Positions 32,532-40,854 of a DNA stretch of 64,000 bases are shown here, in pieces. The stretch comes from JBBDXS01 sp040902195 (lineage in GTDB: Bacteria; Chloroflexota; Dehalococcoidia; DSTF01; RBG-16-68-14): positions 1-64,000 of the forward strand of contig JBBDXS010000002.1 in the NCBI GenBank assembly GCA_040902195.1, given 5' to 3'. Positions within the stretch are counted from its first letter, which is position 1. The number at the start of each line of letters is the position of its first letter. The position numbers and the translations under genes are program-made. The notes beneath the pieces are model-generated. The model had not been told where the DNA came from. It was given only the letters and a program-made list of their open reading frames with translations, and did no database searches.

Positions 32532-33833
32532 CTACACAGGGAGGGGGGCATCTGCCGGCGTCCCGCCAAGCGACCACGGGGTCGTGCGGTCGATGCGGAC
32601 CGTGAGGAGATCGCCCGCCTTCGTTGTCGAGGCGCCGGCGAAATGCACGAGCTTGTTCTGGCGCGTCCGGCCGAACCAGTGCGGCTCCCCGTCCGCGTTC
32701 GTCTTCTTCCCCTCGACGAGCACCTCTACGTCCGCGCCGAGGAGGCGGCTGTTGATGCGCGCGCTGATCTCCGCCTCGAGCTGCTCGACGGCATGGAGAC
32801 GCGCCGACTTTGTGTGCTGGGGCACGTCGTCCTCGAGCTGGCGGTAGGCGATCGTGCCCGGCCGCGGCGAGTACGCGGCGACGTGCACCTTATCGAACGC
32901 GATCTCGGCGAGCAGGTCGTGGGTGTGCTGGAACTCCTCGTCCGTCTCGCCGCAGAACCCCACGATGACGTCCGTCGTGATCGCGGCGTCCGGCATCTTG
33001 CGCCGGATCAGCTCGACCCTCTCGCGGTACAGCTCGATCTCATAGCCGCGGCGCATGCGGTCGAGGACGGCGTTGTCGCCCGACTGCACCGGGATGTTGA
33101 AGTACTCGCAGACCTTCGGCAGCTCCGCGACGGCGTCGATGATGCGCTCCGTCATGTCCTTCGGGTACGACGTGAGGAACCGATAGCGCGCAACGCCCTC
33201 GATGTCGTGCAGCGCGCGCAGGAGGTCGCCTAGGTCCGGCGTGTCAGCAAGGTCGTGGCCGTACGCCTCGACGGTCTGGCCCAGCAGCGTCACCTCGCGT
33301 ACGCCGCGCGCCGCAAGGTGCTCGACCTCGACGCGAATGTCATCGATCGTGCGGCTACGCTCGCGGCCGCGGCGGTACGGGACGATGCAGTACGTGCAGA
33401 ACTTATCGCAGCCGTGGATGATCGGCACGAACGCCGTCACGCTGTCGGGCTGCGAGAACGTCTTGGGCCAGAACTCGCCGCCGAGGTCGTCGTAGCCGAC
33501 GGCCTCCATGATCGGCTCGAACTGCTGCGGCTGCGCGAAGACGTCGACGTAGGGAAAGCGGCGTCGCAGCTCGTCCTGCTTGAGGCCGACCATGCAGCCC
33601 ATGACAGCGATCTTGAACTCGCTCCCCCTCTCGCGCTGCTTCTTCAGCCTGCCGAGCTGGCCGATCGCGCGCTGCTCCGCGTGGTCGCGGATAGCGCAGG
33701 TGTTGAGTACGACGAGGTCGGCGTCGGCCGGCGCGGCGACCTCGGCCCAGCCGAGGCGGTCGAGCCCGGCGGCCAGCTTCTGCGAGTCGGCCACGTTCAT
33801 CTGACAGCCGACGGTCCAGATGTGGTAGCGCAT
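32532..33833 (-). CDS. miaB: tRNA-2-methylthio-N6-isopentenyladenosine synthase
   Basis: Radical-SAM methylthiotransferase that modifies A37 of tRNAs reading UNN codons. Domains: N-terminal UPF0004 (T-V-G-C-Q-M-N with cluster Cys residues), radical-SAM core with C-D-K-F-C-T-Y-C (CxxxCxxC), and C-terminal TRAM (E-V-L-V-E-G-K). Length 433 aa fits. It neighbours a tRNA-Ser gene upstream; the genes downstream (mntA/hepT) are on the same strand after 67 bases. Confidence 0.95.
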   Translation of the reverse strand: MRYHIWTVGCQMNVADSQKLAAGLDRLGWAEVAAPADADLVVLNTCAIRDHAEQRAIGQLGRLKKQRERGSEFKIAVMGCMVGLKQDELRRRFPYVDVFAQPQQFEPIMEAVGYDDLGGEFWPKTFSQPDSVTAFVPIIHGCDKFCTYCIVPYRRGRERSRTIDDIRVEVEHLAARGVREVTLLGQTVEAYGHDLADTPDLGDLLRALHDIEGVARYRFLTSYPKDMTERIIDAVAELPKVCEYFNIPVQSGDNAVLDRMRRGYEIELYRERVELIRRKMPDAAITTDVIVGFCGETDEEFQHTHDLLAEIAFDKVHVAAYSPRPGTIAYRQLEDDVPQHTKSARLHAVEQLEAEISARINSRLLGADVEVLVEGKKTNADGEPHWFGRTRQNKLVHFAGASTTKAGDLLTVRIDRTTPWSLGGTPADAPLPV

Positions 33834-33840
33834 GTCGCTC

Positions 33841-33890
33841 CTGGAGGCTGGAAACTAGAGGCTGGACCCCTTCGAGCTTCCAGCCTCCAG
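33841..33890. repeat. 13-bp inverted repeat upstream of miaB
   Basis: CTGGAGGCTGGAA (33841-33853) and its exact complement TTCCAGCCTCCAG (33878-33890), separated by 24 bases. Similar gctggaggctgg words occur near 44380 and 48800, suggesting a second dispersed family. It may end the minus-strand tRNA-Ser transcript. Confidence 0.6.
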
Positions 33891-33910
33891 ATTCCAGCTT
33901 CTAACGTTGA

Positions 33911-34002
33911 TGGCGGAGGGAATGGGATTCGAACCCATGATCCAAGTTTCCCCGGATAACCGCTTAGCAGGCGGCCGCACTAGACCTCTATGCGATCCCT
34001 CC
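33911..34002 (-). tRNA. tRNA-Ser (GCT)
   Basis: A minus-strand class II tRNA with long variable arm; acceptor GGAGGGA/TCCCTCC, anticodon loop CTGCTAA on stem GCCGC/GCGGT, T-loop GTTCGAATC and encoded CCA. Confidence 0.95.
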
Positions 34003-34063
34003 GAAGCGATCTTAGCACGGCGTTCGACGGCGCCTCAAACGCGCGGCCGCCCATCGTGCGCTG

Positions 34064-34079
34064 TGTGAGCTAGGTCACA
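34064..34079. promoter_or_regulatory. CRP/GlxR-type operator upstream of the P450 operon
   Basis: TGTGAGCTAGGTCACA matches TGTGA-N6-TCACA and differs from the 31092 site at a single base. It ends 9 bases before a TTGACA box, centred about 52 bases upstream of the inferred start. Confidence 0.55.
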
Positions 34080-34088
34080 CATAGGGGC

Positions 34089-34117
34089 TTGACAACTCGC
34101 CGTCCTTGAGCCATTAT
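34089..34117 (+). promoter_or_regulatory. Sigma70-like promoter of the P450 gene
   Basis: TTGACA (34089-34094), 17-base spacer, CATTAT (34112-34117); TATAGT at 34115 is an alternative -10 with a longer spacer. It lies 49 bases before the ATG. Confidence 0.55.
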
Positions 34118-34165
34118 AGTGCCGTCATAGTGCTGGCATCCAGCGAGCGAAGGGAGCGGCCACCA

Positions 34166-35374
34166 ATGGAGTATAACCCCCTCGACCCGGCGACCAAGCG
34201 CGACCCCTACCCCGCCTACGCTTACCTCCGCCAGGAGCACCCCGTCTACCGCATCGAGCCGCTCGGCGGCGTGTACGCGCTGAGCCGCTACGACGACGTC
34301 AACTTCGCCCTCAACCATCCCGAGCTGTTCTCGTCGACCGGGTTCACCGAGACGCGCATCCACGAAGAGGACGGGCCCGTGACGATGCTCATCTTCGCCG
34401 ATCCGCCCGACCACACACGCCTGCGCAACCTCGTGAACCGCGGCTTCACGCCGAAGATGATCGCCGACCTGGAGCCGCGCATCCGCGAAGTCACGCGCGA
34501 GCTGATCGACCGCATCGTCGCGCAGGGCGAGACAGACCTCATCGCCGACCTCGCGATGCCGCTGCCGACCACGATCATCGCCGAGATCCTCGGCGTCGGG
34601 CCGGAGCGCAAGGACGACTTCAAGCGCTGGTCGGACTGGATCGTGCGCGAATTCTTGCAGCCAATCCCGGAAGAGGAGAAGGAAGCGCAGCAGCGCGATA
34701 TGACTGCCTTCACCGAATATTTCGAGGCGGTCGTGGAAGACCGGCGCGCGAGCCCGCAGGACGACCTGATCAGCGCTCTCGTCCGCGCCGAGACGGAGCA
34801 GCAGGCGCTTACGCCGCACGAGCTCCTCGTCTTCATCATCCTGCTGCTCGTCGCAGGGAACGAGACGACGACGAACCTGATCGGCAACGCGATCGTCACG
34901 CTGCTGGAGCATCCGGACCAACTCGACGTGCTGCGCGCTGACCCATCGCTCCTGCCGAACGCCATCGAGGAGGTGCTGCGCTACGAGGCACCGGTGCAGT
35001 TCCTGCTGCGCCGCGCGACGCAGGACGTGGAAATCGGCGGCGCGACGATCCCGCAAGGCAGCATGACGACTCTCCTCTTTGCCTCGGCGAACCGCGACGG
35101 CCGCCGCTTCCCGGACGGCGAGCGCTTTGATATCACGCGCGACGCTCAGGGACACGTCGCATTCGGCCACGGGATCCACTTCTGCCTGGGAGCGCCGCTG
35201 GCACGTCTAGAGGGACGCATCGCGCTCGAGGAGGTCCTCTCGCGGCTTCCGGGCCTGGCGCGCGCCGAGGACGACATCGAGCTCGTCGATGCGCTCTTCC
35301 TGCGCGGCCCGAAGCGCCTGCCCCTCACGTTCACGCCGGCCGCCGTAAGCCCGGCCGCGGGAGCGCGCTCATGA
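34166..35374 (+). CDS. Cytochrome P450
   Basis: A soluble bacterial P450 monooxygenase of 402 aa. Heme-binding loop F-G-H-G-I-H-F-C-L-G with C340, I-helix oxygen-activation motif A-G-N-E-T-T-T-N, and E-x-x-R in E-V-L-R-Y-E. The ATG at 34166 starts M-E-Y-N-P-L-D-P, the usual beginning, although the frame is open 20 codons upstream. It overlaps the GNAT gene (ATGA). No ferredoxin or reductase gene is adjacent; substrate unknown. A CRP-like operator and sigma70 promoter sit upstream. Confidence 0.93.
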   Translation: MEYNPLDPATKRDPYPAYAYLRQEHPVYRIEPLGGVYALSRYDDVNFALNHPELFSSTGFTETRIHEEDGPVTMLIFADPPDHTRLRNLVNRGFTPKMIADLEPRIREVTRELIDRIVAQGETDLIADLAMPLPTTIIAEILGVGPERKDDFKRWSDWIVREFLQPIPEEEKEAQQRDMTAFTEYFEAVVEDRRASPQDDLISALVRAETEQQALTPHELLVFIILLLVAGNETTTNLIGNAIVTLLEHPDQLDVLRADPSLLPNAIEEVLRYEAPVQFLLRRATQDVEIGGATIPQGSMTTLLFASANRDGRRFPDGERFDITRDAQGHVAFGHGIHFCLGAPLARLEGRIALEEVLSRLPGLARAEDDIELVDALFLRGPKRLPLTFTPAAVSPAAGARS

Positions 35375-35988
35375 ACGACGGGCTGGTCGTCCGCCGCGCG
35401 CGAGAGAGCGACCTCGACCGCATTGTGGAGCTCGTAGCAGGCGATCCCGGGCAGGAAGCGGTCGCCATCGCCGGCTGCGTCGAGGCCGCCCGGTCCTTCG
35501 GCATCGCGCTCGCGCATATTCCTCATAGTCCCCGGGGCTGGCAGCATAGCACCGTCGCTGAGCTCGACGGCCGCGTCGTCGGCGTCGCTCAGACGTTACC
35601 AACCGACGATGCCTACAAGGTCACGCCGCGCCTGCTGCTGCTCGCGCTGCGCGTCTTCGGCGTCGGCATCGTCTCCGTCCTCGGCCGCTACCGCGCGCGA
35701 CTGCGTGTCGACATCGCGGCCCCAAAGGACAGCTATCACATCGAGGAGCTGGACGTCGATCCCGCACTGCGCAACCGCGGCATCGGAGGAGCGCTACTGG
35801 ACTATGTCGAAGAGGAGGCGCGCCAGCGCGCCGCCTCGCAGATGTCGCTCAACACGACCGTTGTCAACCCGGCTCAGCACCTCTACGAGCGCCACGGCTT
35901 CCGCATCGTCGAGACGCGGACGGACCGCACGTACGAGCGCTACACAGGCATCCCAGGACGCGTGCTGATGGTGAAGGAGCTGCGATGA
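35371..35988 (+). CDS. GNAT-family N-acetyltransferase
   Basis: A 205-aa GCN5-related acetyltransferase. The acetyl-CoA pyrophosphate-binding loop is R-N-R-G-I-G-G-A-L-L after strand I-E-E-L-D-V-D-P; the C-terminal segment has N-P-A-Q-H-L-Y-E-R-H-G-F-R. It overlaps its neighbours by 4 nt on both sides, so it is translationally coupled with the P450 and the ribbon-helix-helix protein. Acceptor substrate unknown. Confidence 0.87.
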   Translation: MNDGLVVRRARESDLDRIVELVAGDPGQEAVAIAGCVEAARSFGIALAHIPHSPRGWQHSTVAELDGRVVGVAQTLPTDDAYKVTPRLLLLALRVFGVGIVSVLGRYRARLRVDIAAPKDSYHIEELDVDPALRNRGIGGALLDYVEEEARQRAASQMSLNTTVVNPAQHLYERHGFRIVETRTDRTYERYTGIPGRVLMVKELR

Positions 35989-36509
35989 CGGAGCTAAAGA
36001 TGGACGCGATCTTCGAGGCGCTCAAGACGCCGCTGGGCCTCGTCGACGACCCGGAGAGGCGGCGTCAGCTCGAGGCGTATATCGAGGCGGCGCGGCCGAC
36101 GCTGGAGCGCTCGGTCGGCGATCTCCTGTCGCAGCTCACGGACGCCGTGAACGACCAGACCGGCGCCCACTACGAGGTCTCGCTCGCCTACCGCCAGGGC
36201 GCGCTCGATCTGGACGTGCGCGCGCGTGAGGCGTCGGAGCCGGAAGGCGAGCCCTGGGCATTCGTCGAGGGCGACGTGGAAAAGATCACGTTGCGCATCC
36301 CGGCCGAGCTGAAGGAGCTGGCGATTGACGCCGCGTCGAAGGCGAGCCTTTCGGCGAACGCCTGGTTCGTGCGCATGCTGGCACGCGCAGTACGCGGCTC
36401 GGACGCGCCGGAGCCAGCCCACGAAGAACGGCCACGCCGTCGTGGACGGCACGACGAGCACTGGGGCCGCGGACAACGGATCTCGGGCTGGGTTGGCCGG
36501 GAGGAATAG
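35985..36509 (+). CDS. Ribbon-helix-helix domain protein
   Basis: A 174-aa protein with a helical N-terminal part and a ribbon-helix-helix-like region at ~104-142 (E-K-I-T-L-R-I-P-A-E-L-K-E-L-A-I-D-A-A), typical of Arc/HicB-type DNA-binding proteins, then a basic tail. It may be the regulator of this operon. An ATGA overlap couples it to the GNAT gene. Confidence 0.65.
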   Translation: MTELKMDAIFEALKTPLGLVDDPERRRQLEAYIEAARPTLERSVGDLLSQLTDAVNDQTGAHYEVSLAYRQGALDLDVRAREASEPEGEPWAFVEGDVEKITLRIPAELKELAIDAASKASLSANAWFVRMLARAVRGSDAPEPAHEERPRRRGRHDEHWGRGQRISGWVGREE

Positions 36510-36577
36510 GACCTGTCGATTGCGTGGACGTCGCATCGTCGATCTCCCGAGACGATAATGCATACCGGAGGAAGCAG

Positions 36578-36814
36578 ATGAATAACATGAACTGGCTTAT
36601 CACGGAGATCCTGAGCGAACAGCGCGAACGCGAGCTCGCGTCCGTCGATCTGCGCATGCGGATGGAGGCCGAGCGCGTCCGGCCCGTGGCGAACCTGCGG
36701 CGCACGCTCGCTGGCGGGCTGGTGCGGCTCGGGCTCCGGATCCATCCCGCCGCGGGCGAGCACGCGATACCGTCGCTGTCGCTCTCTACTGAGAAAGGAG
36801 GTCAGGCTAGATGA
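36578..36814 (+). CDS. Small hypothetical protein
   Basis: A 78-aa protein (M-N-N-M-N-W-L-I-T-E-I-L-S-E-Q-R-E-R-E), helical and amphipathic, with no membrane segment. The ATG at 36578 follows GGAGGAAGC. Its stop overlaps the next small gene by 4 nt. No family recognised. Confidence 0.6.
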   Translation: MNNMNWLITEILSEQRERELASVDLRMRMEAERVRPVANLRRTLAGGLVRLGLRIHPAAGEHAIPSLSLSTEKGGQAR

Positions 36815-36990
36815 TCCGCCTGACAATTTTCATCATCGCGTTGCTTCTCGCCGCCGGCGCCGTCGACCCGACGAAGGCACTGCTCGTAACGCTGGCCGTC
36901 CTCTCCGGCATCGCGCTGTTCTGCGCGCGGCTGCCCCGCTTCGGCTGGTCCCGCCTGCGTGACAGGCGCCGCTACGAGTACGACTACTAG
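36811..36990 (+). CDS. Small membrane protein, 59 aa
   Basis: A short ORF (M-I-R-L-T-I-F-I-I-A-L-L-L-A-A-G) with two hydrophobic segments (~3-16 and ~24-40) and a basic/Tyr tail (R-R-R-Y-E-Y-D-Y). AAAGGAGG lies about 10 bases upstream and the start overlaps the preceding stop (ATGA). Tight coupling supports a real gene. Confidence 0.6.
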   Translation: MIRLTIFIIALLLAAGAVDPTKALLVTLAVLSGIALFCARLPRFGWSRLRDRRRYEYDY

Positions 36991-36999
36991 GCCGCGATC

Positions 37000-37845
37000 G
37001 TGGAGTACATCCGCACGCTCACGCGCGAGCTCGAGACCGGCGATCGAGTCGAGCTGGATTTCGAAGGACGCTCCGGCACGGTCGCGGTCCGGGGCGAAGA
37101 TACGTCGCGCGTGCGCATTGAGGTTGTCGCGCGCCTATGGGCGGACGACGACATGGAGGCCGACGAGCAAGCCGAGCTGATCGCGCGCGGCATTAAGCAC
37201 GAGGGTCCTCGCGTTAGCGTGCGCGCGCCGACGCTGCTTCGGCCGCACCCGCTCCTGTTCTTCGGACGCAGCCCGCGCATCGATTACCAGATCAGCGTTC
37301 CGCGGCGCACGGGCGCGACGGTCAAGAACCGCAGCGGCCGCTGCGAGATCGAGCACATCGAGGGGCCGGTCGAGATCGATGCGCGCAGCGGACGCGTGCT
37401 GCTGCGCGACGTGCGCGGCAACGTGCACGTCGTCTCGAGGAGCGGTAGCGTGCAGGCCGAGTCGCTGGGCGGCGTGATCGATATCGAGTCGCGCAGCGGC
37501 AGCGTGCGGCTCGCCGACTGTGCAGGCGCGCTGAAAGTGCAGTCGCGCAGCGGCTCCGTCCAGATCGAGGAGCCAGGCGCGGACGTGCGCGCGCAGGCGA
37601 ACAGCGGCTCCGTGCGCTACGACGGCGACGTGCGCGGCTCGATCGAGATCGAGGTCGAGAGCGGCTCGATCAAGCTGTCCGTCAATCCGGACACCGTCTT
37701 CTTCCTCGATGCGGAGAGCGCGCACGGCTCCGTCCGCTCCGACCTGCCGCTGCGCAATAGCGGCGCGGCGAAGCCGCCGAGCGACTCCTCTCCCCACGTG
37801 CGCTTGCGCGCGCGATCTGGCAGCATCTACATCGGGCCGCGCTAG
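37000..37845 (+). CDS. DUF4097-type beta-repeat protein
   Basis: A 281-aa protein made of short beta-helical turns, about nine repeats of S-R-S-G-S/R-V with spacing near 18-22 residues (residues ~105-275). This is the adhesin-like DUF4097 fold, usually linked to membrane-stress or PspC-type operons. No signal peptide. GTG start at 37000, 9 bases after the preceding stop. Some members have cytoplasmic scaffolding roles; function unknown. Confidence 0.75.
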   Translation: MEYIRTLTRELETGDRVELDFEGRSGTVAVRGEDTSRVRIEVVARLWADDDMEADEQAELIARGIKHEGPRVSVRAPTLLRPHPLLFFGRSPRIDYQISVPRRTGATVKNRSGRCEIEHIEGPVEIDARSGRVLLRDVRGNVHVVSRSGSVQAESLGGVIDIESRSGSVRLADCAGALKVQSRSGSVQIEEPGADVRAQANSGSVRYDGDVRGSIEIEVESGSIKLSVNPDTVFFLDAESAHGSVRSDLPLRNSGAAKPPSDSSPHVRLRARSGSIYIGPR

Positions 37846-37858
37846 GCCCGGTGTCCTC

Positions 37859-38047
37859 ATGACGGAACGCTTCTCGACCAAAGAGACCGGCGACGCTCTC
37901 CAGCGTACCGCCGACAACGACGCCAAGCAGTACTGCGAGGCGCTCCGGCTCTTCCGCGACATGGTCGACCGGGCGAAGAAGTCCCGGGCGCTGATACAGG
38001 AGTTCCGGCGCATGATGGATGTTTCGCTCAAGTACCCGTACGCATAG
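37859..38047 (+). CDS. Small hypothetical protein
   Basis: A 62-aa charged helical protein (M-T-E-R-F-S-T-K-E-T-G-D-A-L-Q-R-T). It begins 13 bases after the DUF4097 stop and is probably in the same transcript. Not recognised. Confidence 0.5.
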   Translation: MTERFSTKETGDALQRTADNDAKQYCEALRLFRDMVDRAKKSRALIQEFRRMMDVSLKYPYA

Positions 38048-38072
38048 CACGGTTCGGTGTTAGAATTGCGGT

Positions 38073-39098
38073 ATGGACGAGCATCGGATCGCTGACAAGG
38101 ATCTCGAGCGCTGGGTGGCGCAGGGGATCATTTCAGCGGAGCAGCGACAGGCGATCGCGAACGACCTCGAGCAACGCCCTGGCGAGGCCGGCGGGCTGAA
38201 CGTGACGACGCTGCTGTACTACAGCGGCGGGTTGCTGATCCTGGTCGCTTACTCGATCTTCGTCGCCCTGCAGTGGCAGGATATGAACTCGGGTGCCCGC
38301 GTCGCCATCGCTGCCGCGTCCTTCGTCTTCTTCGCAGTCGTGTCGCAAGTCCTCCTATCGCAGAAGCGCTTCCGCCTCCCGGGCGAACTGCTGCAGGTCG
38401 TATCGGTGGCAGTCGTGCCGTTGCTCACGTTCGCGCTGCTCGACGCGATCGGTTGGTTGCCGCACGAGCCGAGCTACTACACGCAAGTCGCGTGGAGGGC
38501 CTACGAATCCGACCTCATCGTTGCGCGCATGGCCATCGCCGGGCCCACGGTCATCTTCGCGGCGCTGGCGTTCTGGCAGTCGAAGTCGCCGTTTGTGTTG
38601 ATCGCGGCGCTGGCCGGCGTCTTTTCGTTCGCGCTGGACGCAAGCCTCGCGACACGCGCCGACTACGACAGCTACGAGTGGAGGACAAGCCAGGGACTCG
38701 TCATCGGCGGGCTCGGCCTCGTTGTTCTCGCCAGCGGCGTGCTTGTGCGCGGCAAGACGGAGCGCGACTATTCGTTCTGGCTGTATCTCCTCGGCATCGC
38801 CGGGTTGGCGACGGGCCTCGGCACGATCGTCTTTCCGCCGGACGCACACTGGGCCTGGGGCGTCCTCTGGCTAGGCGGCGCGCTCGCGCTGCTCGCCGCT
38901 GCGGTGCCGCTGCAGGAGCGCCTGTTCGCCGCTGCCGGGCTGCTCGGTGTCTTCACCTACCTAGGCAAGCTCGTCTTCGATGTGTTCGAGACCGCAAACG
39001 CGGCGCTCGCGATGATCGTGCTGGGCATTCTCGTGCTCGGCGCCGGCTTACTCTACCAGCGGCTCACCGAACGGGTGGCGGTGCGACCGAACACCTAA
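38073..39098 (+). CDS. DUF2157-like polytopic membrane protein
   Basis: A 341-aa protein with an N-terminal cytoplasmic helical domain (L-E-R-W-V-A-Q-G-I-I-S-A-E-Q-R-Q-A-I, typical of DUF2157) followed by about nine membrane segments. Function unknown. The gene begins 25 bases after the previous stop. Confidence 0.7.
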   Translation: MDEHRIADKDLERWVAQGIISAEQRQAIANDLEQRPGEAGGLNVTTLLYYSGGLLILVAYSIFVALQWQDMNSGARVAIAAASFVFFAVVSQVLLSQKRFRLPGELLQVVSVAVVPLLTFALLDAIGWLPHEPSYYTQVAWRAYESDLIVARMAIAGPTVIFAALAFWQSKSPFVLIAALAGVFSFALDASLATRADYDSYEWRTSQGLVIGGLGLVVLASGVLVRGKTERDYSFWLYLLGIAGLATGLGTIVFPPDAHWAWGVLWLGGALALLAAAVPLQERLFAAAGLLGVFTYLGKLVFDVFETANAALAMIVLGILVLGAGLLYQRLTERVAVRPNT

Positions 39099-39131
39099 GC
39101 CGCTGGCCCCCGCGTGCGTTACACTGGCGCC

Positions 39132-39863
39132 GTGCGAAACGCCCTTCTCGCTCTCGTCGCCCTCGCGGCGCTGCTCGCGTTCGCGTGCGGCGATGACGCC
39201 GACTCGAATGCAGACGGCGCCGGGGGCGTCTACCTCGCGCTGGGCGACTCGATCGCGCAGGGCGAGGGCGCGAGCGCTTCCGAGCGCACGGACTACGTCG
39301 CGCTCGTCGAAGGCGCGCTCAAGCAGCGCTACGGCGTTGCGCTCACGACCGTTTCGCTCGCGGTAGACGGGCACACGACGCAGGACCTCATCGATCAGCA
39401 GCTCCAGCCCGCCGTCGACGCGATCCAGGCGGGCGATGTGCGCGTCGTGACGGTCACGATCGGCGGGAACGATCTGTATGTGCTCGCCAACGAACCCGCC
39501 TGTCCGGCCGATCCCCAAAGCCCGGACTGCCCCTTCAACGACATCCTCGCGGGCGCGGCGCAACGCCTCGATACAATCCTGCGCACGCTACACGAAGCCG
39601 GCCCGGCGACCATCGCCATCGAGCTGTACCCGAACCTCTTCTCCGGCACCGGCAACCCGTTCGAGGGCCCGGCGACGTTCGCGTTCGGTCTGCTCAACGA
39701 CGTCATCGAGCAGACCGCCGCGCAGTACGACGTCCTGGTCGCGGACCCGCGCGACGACTTCGAGGGCCGCGCGACGGAGTTGACGGCACCGAACTTCCAT
39801 CCAAACGACGACGGCTACGCGCTGATCGCCGCCGCGTTTTTGCGGGCGCTGGGGCTGCAGTAA
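39132..39863 (+). CDS. SGNH/GDSL hydrolase lipoprotein
   Basis: A secreted esterase/lipase-type hydrolase, 243 aa from the GTG at 39132 (a GTG at 39114 adds 6 residues). The lipobox is L-A-F-A-C near residue 19. SGNH blocks: G-D-S-I-A-Q-G (nucleophile Ser), G-G-N-D (oxyanion Asn) and N-F-H-P-N-D-D-G-Y (catalytic His/Asp). Substrate unknown. Confidence 0.85.
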   Translation: MRNALLALVALAALLAFACGDDADSNADGAGGVYLALGDSIAQGEGASASERTDYVALVEGALKQRYGVALTTVSLAVDGHTTQDLIDQQLQPAVDAIQAGDVRVVTVTIGGNDLYVLANEPACPADPQSPDCPFNDILAGAAQRLDTILRTLHEAGPATIAIELYPNLFSGTGNPFEGPATFAFGLLNDVIEQTAAQYDVLVADPRDDFEGRATELTAPNFHPNDDGYALIAAAFLRALGLQ

Positions 39864-39874
39864 GCCAAACGTAG

Positions 39875-39912
39875 GGGCGGCCGTCGGGCCGCCCTGGCGA
39901 GCGCAGCTCGCC
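39875..39912. repeat. Double hairpin between lipoprotein gene and ppa
   Basis: Two adjacent stem-loops: GGGCGGC/GCCGCCC (39875-39894) and GGCGAGC/GCTCGCC (39896-39912). They end 12 bases before the ppa ATG and could act as a terminator or 5'-UTR element. Confidence 0.55.
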
Positions 39913-39924
39913 GCGGAGGTATGC

Positions 39925-40410
39925 ATGACGCAAGAGCAAGACACCATCGAAGTCTTCGTCGAGATCCCCAAGGGCAGCCGCAACAAGTACGAGATCGACG
40001 AGGCGACCGGCGCCATCAGACTCGACCGCGTGCTCTACTCGTCGGTGCACTACCCGACCGACTACGGCTTCATTCCGGACACTCGCGCCGACGACGGCGA
40101 CCACCTCGACGTGCTCGTGCTCACGGAGGAGCCGACGTTCCCCGGCTGCCGTCTGCGCGCACGACCCGTCGGCGTGCTCAAGATGCGCGACGAGAAGGGC
40201 GGCGACTACAAGATCGTCGCGGTGCCCGTCGCCGACCCGCGCTTCGAAGGCATCGATGAGCTCTCGGAGGTGCACCCGCACTGGCTGCGCGAAATCGAGA
40301 ACTTCTTCAACGTCTACAAGACGCTGGAGCCGGGGAAGGTCGTTTCGATAGACGGCTGGGGCGACCGCGCAGAAGCCTGGGCGGCCATCGAGGCCTCGCG
40401 CCAGAGCTAG
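39925..40410 (+). CDS. ppa: Inorganic pyrophosphatase, family I
   Basis: Soluble Mg-dependent pyrophosphatase, 161 aa. The signature D-D-G-D-H-L-D-V-L-V and the flanking V-H-Y-P-T-D-Y-G-F-I-P block contain the metal-binding Asp residues and Tyr/Lys ligands. The start follows GCGGAGG. Its stop abuts the convergent DinB gene exactly. Confidence 0.95.
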   Translation: MTQEQDTIEVFVEIPKGSRNKYEIDEATGAIRLDRVLYSSVHYPTDYGFIPDTRADDGDHLDVLVLTEEPTFPGCRLRARPVGVLKMRDEKGGDYKIVAVPVADPRFEGIDELSEVHPHWLREIENFFNVYKTLEPGKVVSIDGWGDRAEAWAAIEASRQS

Positions 40411-40854
40411 CTACCTCGCGGCGAGGATCTCGCGAACCTGCGTCGCGTGCTCGCGGTCGTGGCTCACCGTGTTTTCGAGCAGGCTGATCACGCTGTACTC
40501 CTCGTGCCCGATCTGCTGCAACCGGTAGAACGACTCCTCATCGACACCGTCCAGCGCCGCAAGCAGTGCCGCACGCGACGCGGCCAGCCGCTCGATGGCG
40601 TCCCCAATCGATGTCGGCGTGTTCTCGCCCATCTCGCCCTGCGGCGTCGCACCCCGCAGATGCGTCACGAGGCGCGCATACATGTGCTCGGACCAGATCA
40701 CGTGCTCGAGCACGCGCTGCACCGTCCAGCCTCCGCGCCGCCCGCGTTCGAGGTCGCCTTCGCTTAGGGGCGACACGACCTCGAGCAGCCCCTTGCGCGC
40801 CGCGTCGAGCGCGTTGCGCTGCTCTTCGAGATCGCGTGCCAGCTCGTCGGTCAC
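40411..40854 (-). CDS. DinB-superfamily protein
   Basis: A 147-aa four-helix-bundle protein of the DinB/YfiT type. Metal-binding His candidates are in E-H-V-I-W-S-E-H and S-H-D-R-E-H-A-T-Q-V. Many members are thiol-dependent S-transferases, but the role here is unknown. It overlaps the SRPBCC gene by 4 nt. Confidence 0.82.
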   Translation of the reverse strand: MTDELARDLEEQRNALDAARKGLLEVVSPLSEGDLERGRRGGWTVQRVLEHVIWSEHMYARLVTHLRGATPQGEMGENTPTSIGDAIERLAASRAALLAALDGVDEESFYRLQQIGHEEYSVISLLENTVSHDREHATQVREILAAR

